Assembly: GCF_010119935.1 (NCBI RefSeq)
Contig: NZ_CP048209.1
Coordinates: 3,723,001 to 3,787,000, forward strand
Direction of reading: 5' to 3'
Length of the DNA: 64,000 nt
DNA from: Paenibacillus lycopersici
Lineage (GTDB): Bacteria > Bacillota > Bacilli > Paenibacillales > Paenibacillaceae
The notes under the pieces were generated by a model. That model was not told where the DNA came from and searched no databases. It was given only the letters and a program-made list of their open reading frames with translations. Both the position numbers and the translations under genes were made by a program. Positions 44,191 to 52,841 of this stretch are shown here, in pieces; within the stretch, counting starts at the first letter, position 1; each line of letters begins with the position of its first letter.

Positions 44191-46001
44191 ACGCCTACCG
44201 CCTCCTTGTAATAGTGGCTCTGCAGCTCGAACATCCCGGCGTACTTCCCGCCCAGTGCCATCAGCTCGGCATGCGAGCCTTCCTCGACGATTCGGCCGTT
44301 CTCCAGAAACAGAATTCGGTCGCAGAAGCGGGTGCTGGAGAGCCGGTGCGAGATGAAAATCGACGTTGCCGAAGCCGTCAGCTCATTGTATTTCAAATAC
44401 ATTTCATTCTCGGCGATCGGATCGAGCGCCGCGGTCGGTTCGTCAAGGACGATGATCGAGCCGCCTTTATACAGCGCTCTTGCGAGCGCGAGCTTCTGCT
44501 TCTCTCCGCCCGACAAGTCGATGGCGTTGTCGCGAACGCTTTTCAATAGCTGCGTTTCTTCCTTCTCGGGCAAGCTTTGGACTTTCTCATGCAGGCCGGA
44601 TAGTTTCAGCACGTGCTCAAGCCGCTCCCGGTCGATCAGATGCGCCTCGCAAAGCGCGATGTTCTTCGCAATGGAGAACGGCATTAAGTAGATATCCTGG
44701 AAGACCACGGACAGGAGCTTGTAATAGTCGTCGCGGTTGTAGCTGGCGATATTCCTTCCCCCGGCAATGACGGCTCCTTCCGTCGGCCGGTATAATCCGC
44801 ATAACAGCTTGACGAGCGTCGTCTTCCCGGCGCCGTTCATGCCGACGATCGCGATTTTCTCGCCTGGCCGAATCGTGAAATTAATGTCCTTAATCGTTGC
44901 GTCGTCGCTGCTGTCGTGACGGTACCAGACGTTCTCGAAACGAATCTCCGGCGAAGCGTCGGGCAGCGCCGCACCCGCTCCGCGATTGGACCGGTCGGGC
45001 ATATCCAGATAGTCGCGCATATCGCCGATCGCGAGACTCGTCTTATGCAGCGCGTTGAAGCTGTCGATAATGCCGAGCAGCCAGCCCGAATATTGCGTGA
45101 TCAACGCGAAGAAGAACACGAATTCGGCGGCGGATATGCCGTTGTGCGTCACTTGATAGAGGAGGAATCCGTAAGCGGCGCCGTCTCTGACGACCGTCAT
45201 CGTCACGTTCAAGACATCCACGATGAAACCGCGCCGTTCGCTCTTCCGGCTCCATCCGAGCCGTTCCCCGAGCAGACGCTTGGATACTTGCCGGAACCAG
45301 CCCGACATGCCGTAGATCCGCATGTCTTTGGCCGCTTCGAAATCGCCGGCTTTCTTGCTGATGTAACTGAGCTTCCGCTCTAACGGCACCCAGTTGTCCT
45401 TGTTTCGCTGCACCCAGTGGTTATGCGCGCGGTTGACGGCATAGTTAATGGCCGTGCTCCCGAACAGCAGTAAGACGACCCAGGGGCTCAGGAAGTTCAG
45501 CATGGCGGAGTACGTGAGCAAGCCGATGCCGTTCGAACAGCATTTGACGAGCTGCGCGAAGAATTGCTGCGTTCCGGTATCGTCCCCTTCCATCGCCTTG
45601 TTGGCTTTATCCATTTTATGCTGGCCGGAATTGCTCTCGATGTTGTCGTAGTCGGTATTCATCACCTTGTCGATGCTCAGGCCGATGTAGAGAAACCGGT
45701 TGTAGAACGCTCGAAATTGGATTTTCGCGCCGATATACATATTCAACCAATGCATCGCCAGCAATCCGGCGGAAATCGACAAGACATATACGGTCAACGT
45801 GCCTGCGTCGGAAGCGTCCGTCACGAGCTCGACGACGCTCTTGGATAAATAAGCGGCGAGCAGCGGCAGTAGGACGATGACGGGGATATGGGCGATCGTC
45901 GCGAACACGATCGATTTGTCCAGCTGATACGATTTGCGAAGCAGGAATGCCAGATTGCCGAACATCGAATGCAGCGGTGAATGCCGCCCGGTCTTAGTCA
46001 T
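44187..46001 (-). CDS. ABC exporter half-transporter (TMD-NBD), first of a pair
   Basis: A 604-residue fused exporter with six membrane helices and an ATPase domain: Walker A IVGMNGAGKTTLVKLL near 392, Q-loop VVFQDIYLMP, signature LSGGEKQKLALARAL near 500, Walker B SIIVLDEPTAALDP and ISHRL. The start at 46001 follows GCAGGAGGTGCG; a longer frame to 46082 enters a non-coding repeat. There is no N-terminal C39 peptidase domain, so it does not itself cleave a double-Gly leader. Confidence 0.92.
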   Translation of the reverse strand: MTKTGRHSPLHSMFGNLAFLLRKSYQLDKSIVFATIAHIPVIVLLPLLAAYLSKSVVELVTDASDAGTLTVYVLSISAGLLAMHWLNMYIGAKIQFRAFYNRFLYIGLSIDKVMNTDYDNIESNSGQHKMDKANKAMEGDDTGTQQFFAQLVKCCSNGIGLLTYSAMLNFLSPWVVLLLFGSTAINYAVNRAHNHWVQRNKDNWVPLERKLSYISKKAGDFEAAKDMRIYGMSGWFRQVSKRLLGERLGWSRKSERRGFIVDVLNVTMTVVRDGAAYGFLLYQVTHNGISAAEFVFFFALITQYSGWLLGIIDSFNALHKTSLAIGDMRDYLDMPDRSNRGAGAALPDASPEIRFENVWYRHDSSDDATIKDINFTIRPGEKIAIVGMNGAGKTTLVKLLCGLYRPTEGAVIAGGRNIASYNRDDYYKLLSVVFQDIYLMPFSIAKNIALCEAHLIDRERLEHVLKLSGLHEKVQSLPEKEETQLLKSVRDNAIDLSGGEKQKLALARALYKGGSIIVLDEPTAALDPIAENEMYLKYNELTASATSIFISHRLSSTRFCDRILFLENGRIVEEGSHAELMALGGKYAGMFELQSHYYKEAVGV

Positions 46002-46084
46002 AAGACGCACCTCCTGCAATAAACATAGCAAACCGAAGGCGGCAAGAGTCCAGATACGCACGAACGGTCTGTATACGAGCACGA

Positions 46085-46170
46085 ACGGTTGTCGAAGCGG
46101 TTGAAACCGCTGATGAAGCGACTGATAAAGCAGTTGATGGAACCGTTGATGAAGCGATCATTGGAGCGTC
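46085..46170. repeat. Degenerate 12-bp tandem repeat upstream of the ABC exporters
   Basis: GTTGATGGAACC, GTTGATGAAGCG and similar units run through 46085-46170. The 227-bp gap between the GHKL gene and the exporters holds nothing else that I recognise. Confidence 0.65.
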
Positions 46171-46228
46171 AGCGGCGCCTAGCGGAGCAGGCGCCATCAA
46201 CGACGCACGGCGATGTCATCGTTCATCG

Positions 46229-46903
46229 TCACAGAGGCAACATGATTTCCGTCGCGAATACGCCCTCTTCGTGCTGGCGATTGACATAGCCGTTATACTT
46301 GTCCGCGATCCGGTCGATCCGCATCAGGCCGAAGCCGTGCGTGTCGCTGTCCTTGGTCGTCAGGAACGACTTGCCGCTGCGGATCACGTCTCCGCCGACG
46401 GAATTCGCCACGGAAATGTAGAGCTGCTGCTTCAAAATGCCGATATACACGCGAATGAACCGATTGGACGGCAGCGCTTGTTTCAAGCACGCTTCCATGG
46501 CGTTGTCCAGCAAGTTCCCGATCATGACGCACAGATCGATTTCGGAGACGCGCAGCTTATCCGGCACGACGGCTTTCGCGTTGACGGCGATGCTCTTGGT
46601 CGCGATAAGCGACAGCTTGCTGTTCAGAATCGCGTCGACCATCACATTGCCGGTCTGAAGCACCGTATCGACGGCGGACAGGTCGCTGTCGAGCTGATTT
46701 AAGTAGTCGTCGAGCGCCGCGGTTTGCCCGAGGGCCAAATGCGCTTTCATCGTCTGGATATGATTATGATAATCGTGCCGCCAGCCGCGCATCTGGTTGT
46801 ACATATGCTGCACCTCGTCGCAGTGCTTCAGGATGAGATCATGCTGAAAGGCGGAAATCCGGCGATCCAGCATGCGTCCGAACAGCATGTTCATGAGGCC
46901 CAT
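46229..46903 (-). CDS. Soluble GHKL-type sensor kinase (AgrC/NatK-like) without membrane domain
   Basis: A 224-residue kinase. The phospho-acceptor helix is RGWRHDYHNHIQTMKAHL near residue 40 (SPOB-type DHp), then the GHKL ATPase with N-box IGNLLDNAMEACL near 125 and G-box HGFGLMRIDRIADKY near 190. Relatives of AgrC carry six or seven membrane helices before this; here they are absent and the ATG at 46903 overlaps the regulator stop (TAATG). It therefore cannot sense an external peptide alone and needs a partner or an internal signal. Confidence 0.88.
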   Translation of the reverse strand: MGLMNMLFGRMLDRRISAFQHDLILKHCDEVQHMYNQMRGWRHDYHNHIQTMKAHLALGQTAALDDYLNQLDSDLSAVDTVLQTGNVMVDAILNSKLSLIATKSIAVNAKAVVPDKLRVSEIDLCVMIGNLLDNAMEACLKQALPSNRFIRVYIGILKQQLYISVANSVGGDVIRSGKSFLTTKDSDTHGFGLMRIDRIADKYNGYVNRQHEEGVFATEIMLPL

Positions 46904-47619
46904 TAACCATCCACCTTATAGAATCGGATAAACGCTTGGTTGACCTCGCCGTACGAACGTCTTGCAAGCGGTACGGACATGTCGTTGTCCAGCACGATAT
47001 CGGTTTTCGTAATTCGTTTGATCCATTTCAAGCCGACGATATAGGATCGGTGGCAGCGGCTGAATTCCTGGCGGCTTAGTTGCCCGCCGATCTCGGATAG
47101 CGACAGCTTCGCCTCGAATCGGCCGGTCTGCGTCGTCACGATGACGGAATGCGCGATCGCCTCGACGCAGAGAATGTCCTTGTGCGGGATCCGCACGCTT
47201 TCGCCGCCGACGGTCAGCATAATCGCCTTGTCGGATTTATTCGACTGTCGGACGGCCTTGTCCAGCACGTCGAACAGCTTGTCTTCGTTCACGGGCTTCA
47301 TCAAGTAATGCAGCGCAGACACCTCGTAGCCATATGCCATGAAATCCGAGTATCCCGTGATGAAGAGAATCTGAATCGACTCGTTGTCTTGGCGGATGCG
47401 ATGCGCGAGCTCAATGCCGTTCATCGCCCCCATCTCGATGTCGAGCAGCAGAATGTCGGCCGACTTGTCGTCGGCATAGTGAAACAGGAACGCTTCGGCC
47501 GAACCGAAGGTACGGATCTCCGCCGTATGGTTACGGGTCTGCGCCCATCCGGCGGCAAGCGCGGACAGATAGTTCGTCTCGACCTGTTCGTCGTCGCAAA
47601 TCGCGAACTTCAGATGCAT
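46903..47619 (-). CDS. LytTR-family response regulator
   Basis: A 238-residue AgrA/LytR-type regulator. Receiver (1-120): CDDE acidic cluster near 9, phospho-acceptor in ILLLDIEMGAMNG near 57, K near 107 in LMKPVNEDK. The C-terminal LytTR DNA-binding domain (about 135-235) has DILCVEAIAHSVIV, FSRCHRSYIVGL and the closing VPLARRSYGEVNQAF. ATG at 47619 follows AGAGGAACATCC. It likely controls the downstream exporters and perhaps the divergent permeases at 47889. No LytTR direct repeats were evident by eye in the 269-bp divergent gap. Confidence 0.92.
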   Translation of the reverse strand: MHLKFAICDDEQVETNYLSALAAGWAQTRNHTAEIRTFGSAEAFLFHYADDKSADILLLDIEMGAMNGIELAHRIRQDNESIQILFITGYSDFMAYGYEVSALHYLMKPVNEDKLFDVLDKAVRQSNKSDKAIMLTVGGESVRIPHKDILCVEAIAHSVIVTTQTGRFEAKLSLSEIGGQLSRQEFSRCHRSYIVGLKWIKRITKTDIVLDNDMSVPLARRSYGEVNQAFIRFYKVDG

Positions 47620-47888
47620 GGATGTTCCTCTTTCCGATGGTTGTAGGCGTAACGGGCGAATCGATGAATGAATCAGAGAAATGGACTGGAACGCGCATGA
47701 ATCGTTAAATGCGCATGTATGACATTTCGCGATTCGGCAGGGAGTTCCTTCCTTCGGCTTCCGCCGCAATTTGAACGGGCCCGCCCAGTCATATTTTCCC
47801 ATCGCATCCGCTCTAGGCGCTCTCTCGCATAACGACTATACTTGTCTGATGTAGAGCTCCCATCCCAGATCGCGAAAGGAACGATTCT

Positions 47889-48779
47889 ATGCCGAAACTA
47901 GCGCGGCATGCGCTTGTCCTCCCCGCTCTCGTCGCTTGCGTGCTGCTGTTCGCGCTCTTCCCCGCCCTGCTGCATGCCGGCCCTGCGGGCAGCGGCTTCA
48001 GCCTGCGATGGAGCGACGGCCTCGCAAGCGTGCGCGAATACTTCGCCGGATACGCGAACGGCTCGTCCTTCCGGTATCTCTCCGGCAAGACGGAGCTCGG
48101 CTTCTGGCGGGAAATCGGAAGCAGCGCGGCGGTCACGCTCTTCTATACGGCGCTCGGCGCCTTGGCGGGCATGACGCTCGGCGTGTCGCTCGGCATCTGC
48201 TTCGCCGTCTCGAGGCGGGCCGGATGGCTGCGAAGCCTGATTGCGCTTACCGGCTTCATGCCCGATTTCGTCATCGTCCTGCTGCTGCAGCTGTCGATCG
48301 TCTATATTGCGTCGGAGACCGGTTTCGTCGTCTTCCAAGTGGCCAGCTTCACGTCCGACGATCCCGCCGTCGCCCTGCCGCTGCTGACGGCGATCCTCAT
48401 TCCGGCGAATTATATGATACGGAACGTGTCGCTGCAGATGAAGCAGACGTTAACGGAAGACTATATCGGCTTCGCGAAGGCGCGAGGACTCGGCAAAACG
48501 TATGTGGTCTTCTTCCATGCGCTGCCGAACGTGCTGCCTTATATCAAGGCGGACCTGCACAAGTATATGGGCATTCTGTTCGGCAATTTGTTCATTTTCG
48601 AGTATTTGTATAACCTGCACGGCGTCACGATGCTCGTCTTCTCGAACGCGTTCGCCTACGAGGGCTACCAGTACGGGCTGGTCGTCAACGGCTTGTTGAC
48701 GCTGCTGGCCATATACGCCGTCGTGTATGCGCTGCTGCGCGTCATGCTGTACGGCTGGGAGAAGGTGTTCGTACGATGA
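47889..48779 (+). CDS. ABC permease, oligopeptide (DppB/OppB) type
   Basis: A 296-residue inner-membrane permease with six predicted helices. The cytoplasmic EAA-type loop is DYIGFAKARGLGKTYVVFFHALPN near 195-218, named here by DYIGFAKARGLGK. Between helix 1 and 2 lies a long extracytoplasmic stretch (about 30-75), normal for this family. ATG at 47889 follows AAAGGAACG. No substrate-binding protein or ATPase gene adjoins, so it must share these with another locus. Confidence 0.87.
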   Translation: MPKLARHALVLPALVACVLLFALFPALLHAGPAGSGFSLRWSDGLASVREYFAGYANGSSFRYLSGKTELGFWREIGSSAAVTLFYTALGALAGMTLGVSLGICFAVSRRAGWLRSLIALTGFMPDFVIVLLLQLSIVYIASETGFVVFQVASFTSDDPAVALPLLTAILIPANYMIRNVSLQMKQTLTEDYIGFAKARGLGKTYVVFFHALPNVLPYIKADLHKYMGILFGNLFIFEYLYNLHGVTMLVFSNAFAYEGYQYGLVVNGLLTLLAIYAVVYALLRVMLYGWEKVFVR

Positions 48780-49750
48780 GCGCTAAGACGCTGAACCGTC
48801 CGCTGCTTGCGGGACTCATTCTCGCTTCGCTCCTGTTCGCAGGCCTTGCCGCCGCGTATTTCGCGGCGCCGCACGACTTGAGCGATCAGGCGAAGGCCAG
48901 CTACACCGTCGACGAGTCGGGCAGCGGCTCGCTCCAGGTGCTGCCCGTACCGCCGGGCGGCGATTATCCGTTCGGCACGGATAAATACGGCTATGATCTG
49001 CTGGCGAAAATGCTCGCCGGCGCTCCTTACACGATCGGCGGCGCGTTAGCCATCGCCGCTGCCCGCACGGCCGCCGGCAGCGCGCTCGGCATGCTGCTCG
49101 GCTACTACGGCAGCAATGCCGGCCACAGGCGGCTTCGGCAGGGTCAAGAGCAAGGACAGAAGCAAGGGCAGGCAGGCTCTCCGCTTGCCGGCGCATTGAA
49201 CGGCATTCCCGCATTCGTCATCGTCTGGATGATCATGATCGGCATATCGATGAATCCCGCCGCATCGCCGCTTGCGATGACGCTCATGATCGGCGCCGTG
49301 CTGACGCTCGTCGGCATCCCGCCCGTCATCTCGACGATGCGCGCGAAGACCGGCTTGATCAAGGAGAAAGCGTTCATTACGGCCGCTCAATCGATCGGCG
49401 CCGGCCATGGAACGATCGTCCGCCGGCATATTTGGCCGCATTTGAAGGAAAGCATCGCCGTCCTGTTCGTGCAGGAGGTCGTGCTCGCGCTCGGCCTGTT
49501 CGGGCAATTGGCAATCTTCAACGTCTTCGTCGGCGGCACGACGCAGTTCTTCGACCCCGTCGAATACGTATCGCGCTCGAACGAATGGAGCGGCTTGATC
49601 GGGCAGGCACGGGACAACCTGTTCGTCCATCAATGGCTGCTGCTTTATCCGTTAGGCGCGTATATCGCGTTCATTCTAGCCTTGTACTGGGTTTCGATCG
49701 GGCTTGAGAAGCATTACAGACATAAGTACGCGAAACAATCCTTGTTGTAA
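48776..49750 (+). CDS. ABC permease, oligopeptide (DppC/OppC) type
   Basis: A 324-residue partner permease. The N-terminal helix and the PFGTDKYGYDLLAKML element near residue 65 are the mark of the DppC/OppC group. The EAA loop is FITAAQSIGAGHGTIVRRH near 200. A Gln-rich insert (GQEQGQKQGQ) lies near 123 between helices 2 and 3. It overlaps the DppB-like gene by 4 bp (ATGA), so the two form a stoichiometric pair. Confidence 0.87.
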   Translation: MSAKTLNRPLLAGLILASLLFAGLAAAYFAAPHDLSDQAKASYTVDESGSGSLQVLPVPPGGDYPFGTDKYGYDLLAKMLAGAPYTIGGALAIAAARTAAGSALGMLLGYYGSNAGHRRLRQGQEQGQKQGQAGSPLAGALNGIPAFVIVWMIMIGISMNPAASPLAMTLMIGAVLTLVGIPPVISTMRAKTGLIKEKAFITAAQSIGAGHGTIVRRHIWPHLKESIAVLFVQEVVLALGLFGQLAIFNVFVGGTTQFFDPVEYVSRSNEWSGLIGQARDNLFVHQWLLLYPLGAYIAFILALYWVSIGLEKHYRHKYAKQSLL

Positions 49751-50068
49751 GGAGCCGCTGCAATACGCGTGGGGGCTGCCTCATAGCGCTGTTCGTAACA
49801 CGGAAGGAGATGATGCCTTGAACGGCGGCATCTCCTTTCCGTATCCCGGCTGCGTGCAGGAGCGTCCGGCGATCGCTGGCGGAAAATGTGGCGTCTGCGA
49901 GTATGGTTTACATAACTATATTTACGTATACTTTATCCCTCGCCGACAGTTAATGTCATTAATTTATTTGCTGCCATTCGAATTGCTCCAAACCAAAACC
50001 TTTTTAACACTCGACTCGTCAAGGGTGCAGAATATCCGGCCGCAAGGCTGGCAAAGGAGATGAGATGC
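49751..50068. other. 318-bp intergenic region after the permeases
   Basis: Contains the terminator at 49801-49841 and, from 49905 to 49945, an AT-rich run with TATACT that may be the -10 box of the DUF5050 gene. No gene is supported. Confidence 0.4.
49801..49841 (+). terminator. Hairpin terminator of the permease pair
   Basis: CGGAAGGAGATG pairs with CATCTCCTTTCCG with one bulged base. The T tract after it is weak. Confidence 0.6.
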
Positions 50069-50959
50069 TTGCTTAAACGAAATTTAATCGCGATGTTGGC
50101 CGCCCTTGCCCTTATCGTCGATACAACTTCCCTTGCAGCGGAACAATCGGGGAGCGCGGCGGTGAACGGTACAAGCACCGGGAATCTGAACAACAGCGGG
50201 TTCTATGTCGCCGAAGGCGATGCGATCTACTATAACAGTTTTTCCCGGGAAGGAGGGCTGTACCGGGTCAACGAGGACGGAAGCGGCAAAACGAAGATCG
50301 CCGACGGATTCTATGCCTATATGAACCTTGTCGGGGACGAGCTTTACTACTCGGACGGCTGGAAGCTGACGAAGATGAAGCTCGACGGGTCAGCCAAGCA
50401 GGTGCTTGCGCCTTCGGCTTTTCACGTCAACGTCGCGGGCGACTACGTTTACTACTCGAATATCGGACCGCAGGACGGACTTCTGTATCGGATCAAGACC
50501 GACGGAACCGGCACGGCCCAGTTACTAAGCAGCGATCATATTAGCCAGCTCGTCGTAAGCGGCAGCCGGATTTATTACACGTCCTACTACAACAAACTCT
50601 TCGAGATGAGCACGGACGGCAAGTCGAAGACGAAACTGCTGACCGGCAAAACGATCAATGAGCTGAACGTCGCCGGAGACTGGCTCTACTTCAACTACGA
50701 TCAGCATTTATACAAAATGAAGACCGACGGCTCGAAGCTGACGCTGCTGTCCGCCGACGACGCGCGATCGATCAACGTCTCGGGGGATTGGATCTATTAC
50801 AGCAATTACGGCGATAACAAGAAACTGACGCGCATCCGGACGGACGGCACGGATCGCGAAGCGCTGAGCCAGGCGAAGAGCATGTACATCCATGTGATCG
50901 GCAGCCATGTGTTCTACCATGATATGTCCAACATGGCGAAGCTGGATGTTACCCCATAA
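50069..50959 (+). CDS. Exported DUF5050 beta-propeller protein
   Basis: A 296-residue exported protein. A signal peptide (about 1-25, ending SLAAEQ) is followed by about six to seven repeats of roughly 38 residues with the form GDxIYYSNxxxxxxLYRIKTDGTxxxxL (key residues D, YY, and the KTDG turn), the DUF5050 propeller. Start is taken as TTG 50069, with AAAGGAG 10 nt upstream; the ATG at 50060 abuts that site. Role unknown; likely surface sensing or binding. The gene stops just before a long block of repeats. Confidence 0.82.
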   Translation: MLKRNLIAMLAALALIVDTTSLAAEQSGSAAVNGTSTGNLNNSGFYVAEGDAIYYNSFSREGGLYRVNEDGSGKTKIADGFYAYMNLVGDELYYSDGWKLTKMKLDGSAKQVLAPSAFHVNVAGDYVYYSNIGPQDGLLYRIKTDGTGTAQLLSSDHISQLVVSGSRIYYTSYYNKLFEMSTDGKSKTKLLTGKTINELNVAGDWLYFNYDQHLYKMKTDGSKLTLLSADDARSINVSGDWIYYSNYGDNKKLTRIRTDGTDREALSQAKSMYIHVIGSHVFYHDMSNMAKLDVTP

Positions 50960-51025
50960 TGTATGGGCGTCCCGGAAGTCGTCCAAGGGGACTATGGGCA
51001 CGCGGGCTGTCGGGCAAGGTCAATG

Positions 51026-51150
51026 TTGTATGTGGAGAAAGTTCGACTTTGTATGTCGTGCAAGGTCGATGTTGTATGTCGAGCAAGTACTACGTTGTAT
51101 GTCGCACAAGTACGACGTTGTGTGTCGAGCAAGGTCGACGTTGTATGTAT
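51026..51150. repeat. Six tandem 23-bp units
   Basis: TTGTATGTCG cores start exactly at 51026, 51049, 51072, 51095, 51118 and 51141. The rest of each unit is WGCAAGKWCGACG-like. The period does not keep a frame and no start or ribosome site supports coding. Confidence 0.92.
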
Positions 51151-51165
51151 CGAAGTGATCGCCTT

Positions 51166-51395
51166 CCTCCTCCGGGTCAAGCGGACTGAGGTTCCGTTAT
51201 TTAGCGAAATCAGCCTTTTGGGAGTAACGATCGGACACAGGAGCCGTTATTGCCTCGCAATGGCATCGAACACATGATAATCGGCCTATTTAACGGATCT
51301 CCTGTCCGCCAACACTCGTAAAACCATGGTATTGAAGCGAATAAAGGATCTCCTGTCCGCTTCCAAAGTTCGACGGACGTATCGCGACCCAGTCG
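51166..51395. repeat. Four-box palindromic interspersed element, copy 3
   Basis: A1 51181-51200, A2 51232-51250, B1 51291-51309, B2 51343-51360, with start spacings 51, 59 and 52. Flanks CCTCCGGGTC before A1 and CGCGACCCAGTCGTC after B2 match copy 2. The inter-box linkers ATGGCATCGAA and GTATTGAAGCGAATA match copies 1 and 2. Confidence 0.87.
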
Positions 51396-51429
51396 TCAAA
51401 CAGACGGCTGGGCTTTGGAGGGTTCGCCA

Positions 51430-52192
51430 GGAAAGCTGCCGCCTCGGCAGGATTTCGGCCCTAAATCGGTCAGTCTCACCCGGAAAGCTGCCGCCCCGGC
51501 AGGATTTCGGCTCTTACCCGGTCTGTCTCACCCGAAAAGCTGCCGCCTCGGCAGGATTTCGGCCCTAAATCGGTCAGTCTCACCCGGAAAGCTGCCGCCC
51601 CGGCAGGATTTCGGCTCTTACCCGGTCTGTCTCACCCGAAAAGCTGCCGCCTCGGCAGGATTTCGGCCCTGAATCGGTCAGTCTCACCTGAAAAGCTGCC
51701 GCCTCGGCAGGATTTCGGCCCAGTTCCGGTCACTCTCGCCCGAAAAGCTGCCGCCTCGGCAGGATTTCGGCCATGACCCGCTCAATCTCACCCGAAAAGT
51801 TGCCGCCTCAACAGGATTTCGGCCCAGTTCCGGTCACTCTCGCCCGAAAAGCTGCCGCCTCGGCAGGATTTCGGCCCTGACCCGCTCAATCTCACCCGGA
51901 AAGTTGCCGCCTCGGCAGGATTTCGGCCCTGACCCGCTCAATCTCACCCGAAAAGTTGCCGCCTCGGCAGGATTTCGGCCCTGACCCGCTCAATCTCACC
52001 CGAAAAGTTGCCGCCTCGGCAGGATTTCGGTCCTGAACCGGTCAATCTCGCCCGGACAGTTACCGCCTCAGCAGGATTTCGGCTCTCACCCGGTCTGTCT
52101 CACCTGAAAAGTTGCCGCCTCGGCAGGATTTCGGCCATAACCCGCTCAATCTCGCCCGGACAGTTACCGCCTCAGCAGGATTGCGGAACCGG
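51430..52192. repeat. Minisatellite of about 15 tandem 52-bp units
   Basis: Each unit has a conserved half, AAAGYTGCCGCCTCGGCAGG followed by ATTTCGGC, and a variable half ending TCTCRCCCG. Units are exactly 52 bp with almost no indels. Four versions of the variable half recur (CCCTAAATCGG, CTCTTACCCGG, CCCAGTTCCGG, CCCTGACCCGC). Units 1-2 are repeated as 3-4. The last unit is truncated and runs to the stop codon of the minus-strand gene at 52193. Confidence 0.93.
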
Positions 52193-52573
52193 TCAGGTCA
52201 GTGGTTTACTCGGAGAGCCCGCTTTCATGCCATTAATCGTGTTTATAACAGCGCCATTGTTCCGCTTGATATAGTAAATCACGGCCGGTGTATTCTTGAT
52301 CGGCGGATTACCGGCGGCATCGACGTACACCGACCACACGAGCACGTCCTTACGATCCGATTCCGAGTAGAAGTAACGCGTCGTTATCTCGGTATGGAAC
52401 CGCGTCCATAGCTTCGCGTCTTCATAGCCGTCCATTTCGGCTTGACGAAGCGCAATTCGCTCGGCTTGTTCCGAAGAAATGCCGGTGTGTCTTGGATGAA
52501 CGAGAAAGGCGATTTTCGCCGCAATCAATGCCGCCATACATGCAATTAATGCCGTTAATCTAATGCGATTCAA
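52193..52573 (-). CDS. Small exported protein, PepSY-like
   Basis: A 126-residue protein. An N-terminal hydrophobic segment (about 6-26) serves as signal anchor. The rest has alternating strands with ALRQAEMDGYEDAKLWT, VLVWSVYVDAAGNPP and VIYYIKRNNGAVI, resembling a PepSY-type domain, though I would not insist. The start is TTG at 52573 after GGGGTGAGGG. The stop and last codons abut the 52-bp repeat array, so the C-terminus may have been altered by it. Confidence 0.6.
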   Translation of the reverse strand: MNRIRLTALIACMAALIAAKIAFLVHPRHTGISSEQAERIALRQAEMDGYEDAKLWTRFHTEITTRYFYSESDRKDVLVWSVYVDAAGNPPIKNTPAVIYYIKRNNGAVINTINGMKAGSPSKPLT

Positions 52574-52701
52574 TCCCTCACCCCAGACAATTCCATTTTA
52601 ACGGACTACTAGTACACGCTGCCACCGATTGACAAGGTCGTTTTCCGCGTATCGCAACCCGCACTAATTTGTATCATTTATCCAATCGAACCAAATTCCC
52701 G

Positions 52702-52730
52702 CTGTAAATCCGCTCCGTTTCGTATATAAT
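52702..52730 (+). promoter_or_regulatory. Candidate sigma-A promoter of the GH16 gene
   Basis: TATAAT at 52725-52730 with CTGTAA 17 bp upstream (52702-52707), about 110 bp before the start. The -10 box is perfect and the -35 box weak. Confidence 0.5.
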
Positions 52731-52841
52731 GAATGTGCTTTTCCGATTGTTGCATCATGGTCAGCCAGCGAAGATTCGTCTACGGGAAGGAGGCGAAGCT
52801 GCACAACCGCTCGTTAGCCACATTGAACAGGAGGAATTGAC

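Noticed and set aside
46089..46289. A small basic peptide gene that might be the signal of the LytTR system
   Set aside because: The frame is created by the 12-bp repeat, has no ribosome site, and runs into the antisense of the kinase gene.
51430..52192. CRISPR array
   Set aside because: The 28-bp conserved part and 24-bp variable part mimic repeats and spacers, but the variable parts are only four related types that recur, and no cas genes are present. It is a minisatellite.
51326..52274. Open frames of 80-90 residues across the 52-bp array
   Set aside because: A period of 52 shifts the frame in every unit, so long frames are by-products of a stop-poor repeat. No ribosome sites support them.
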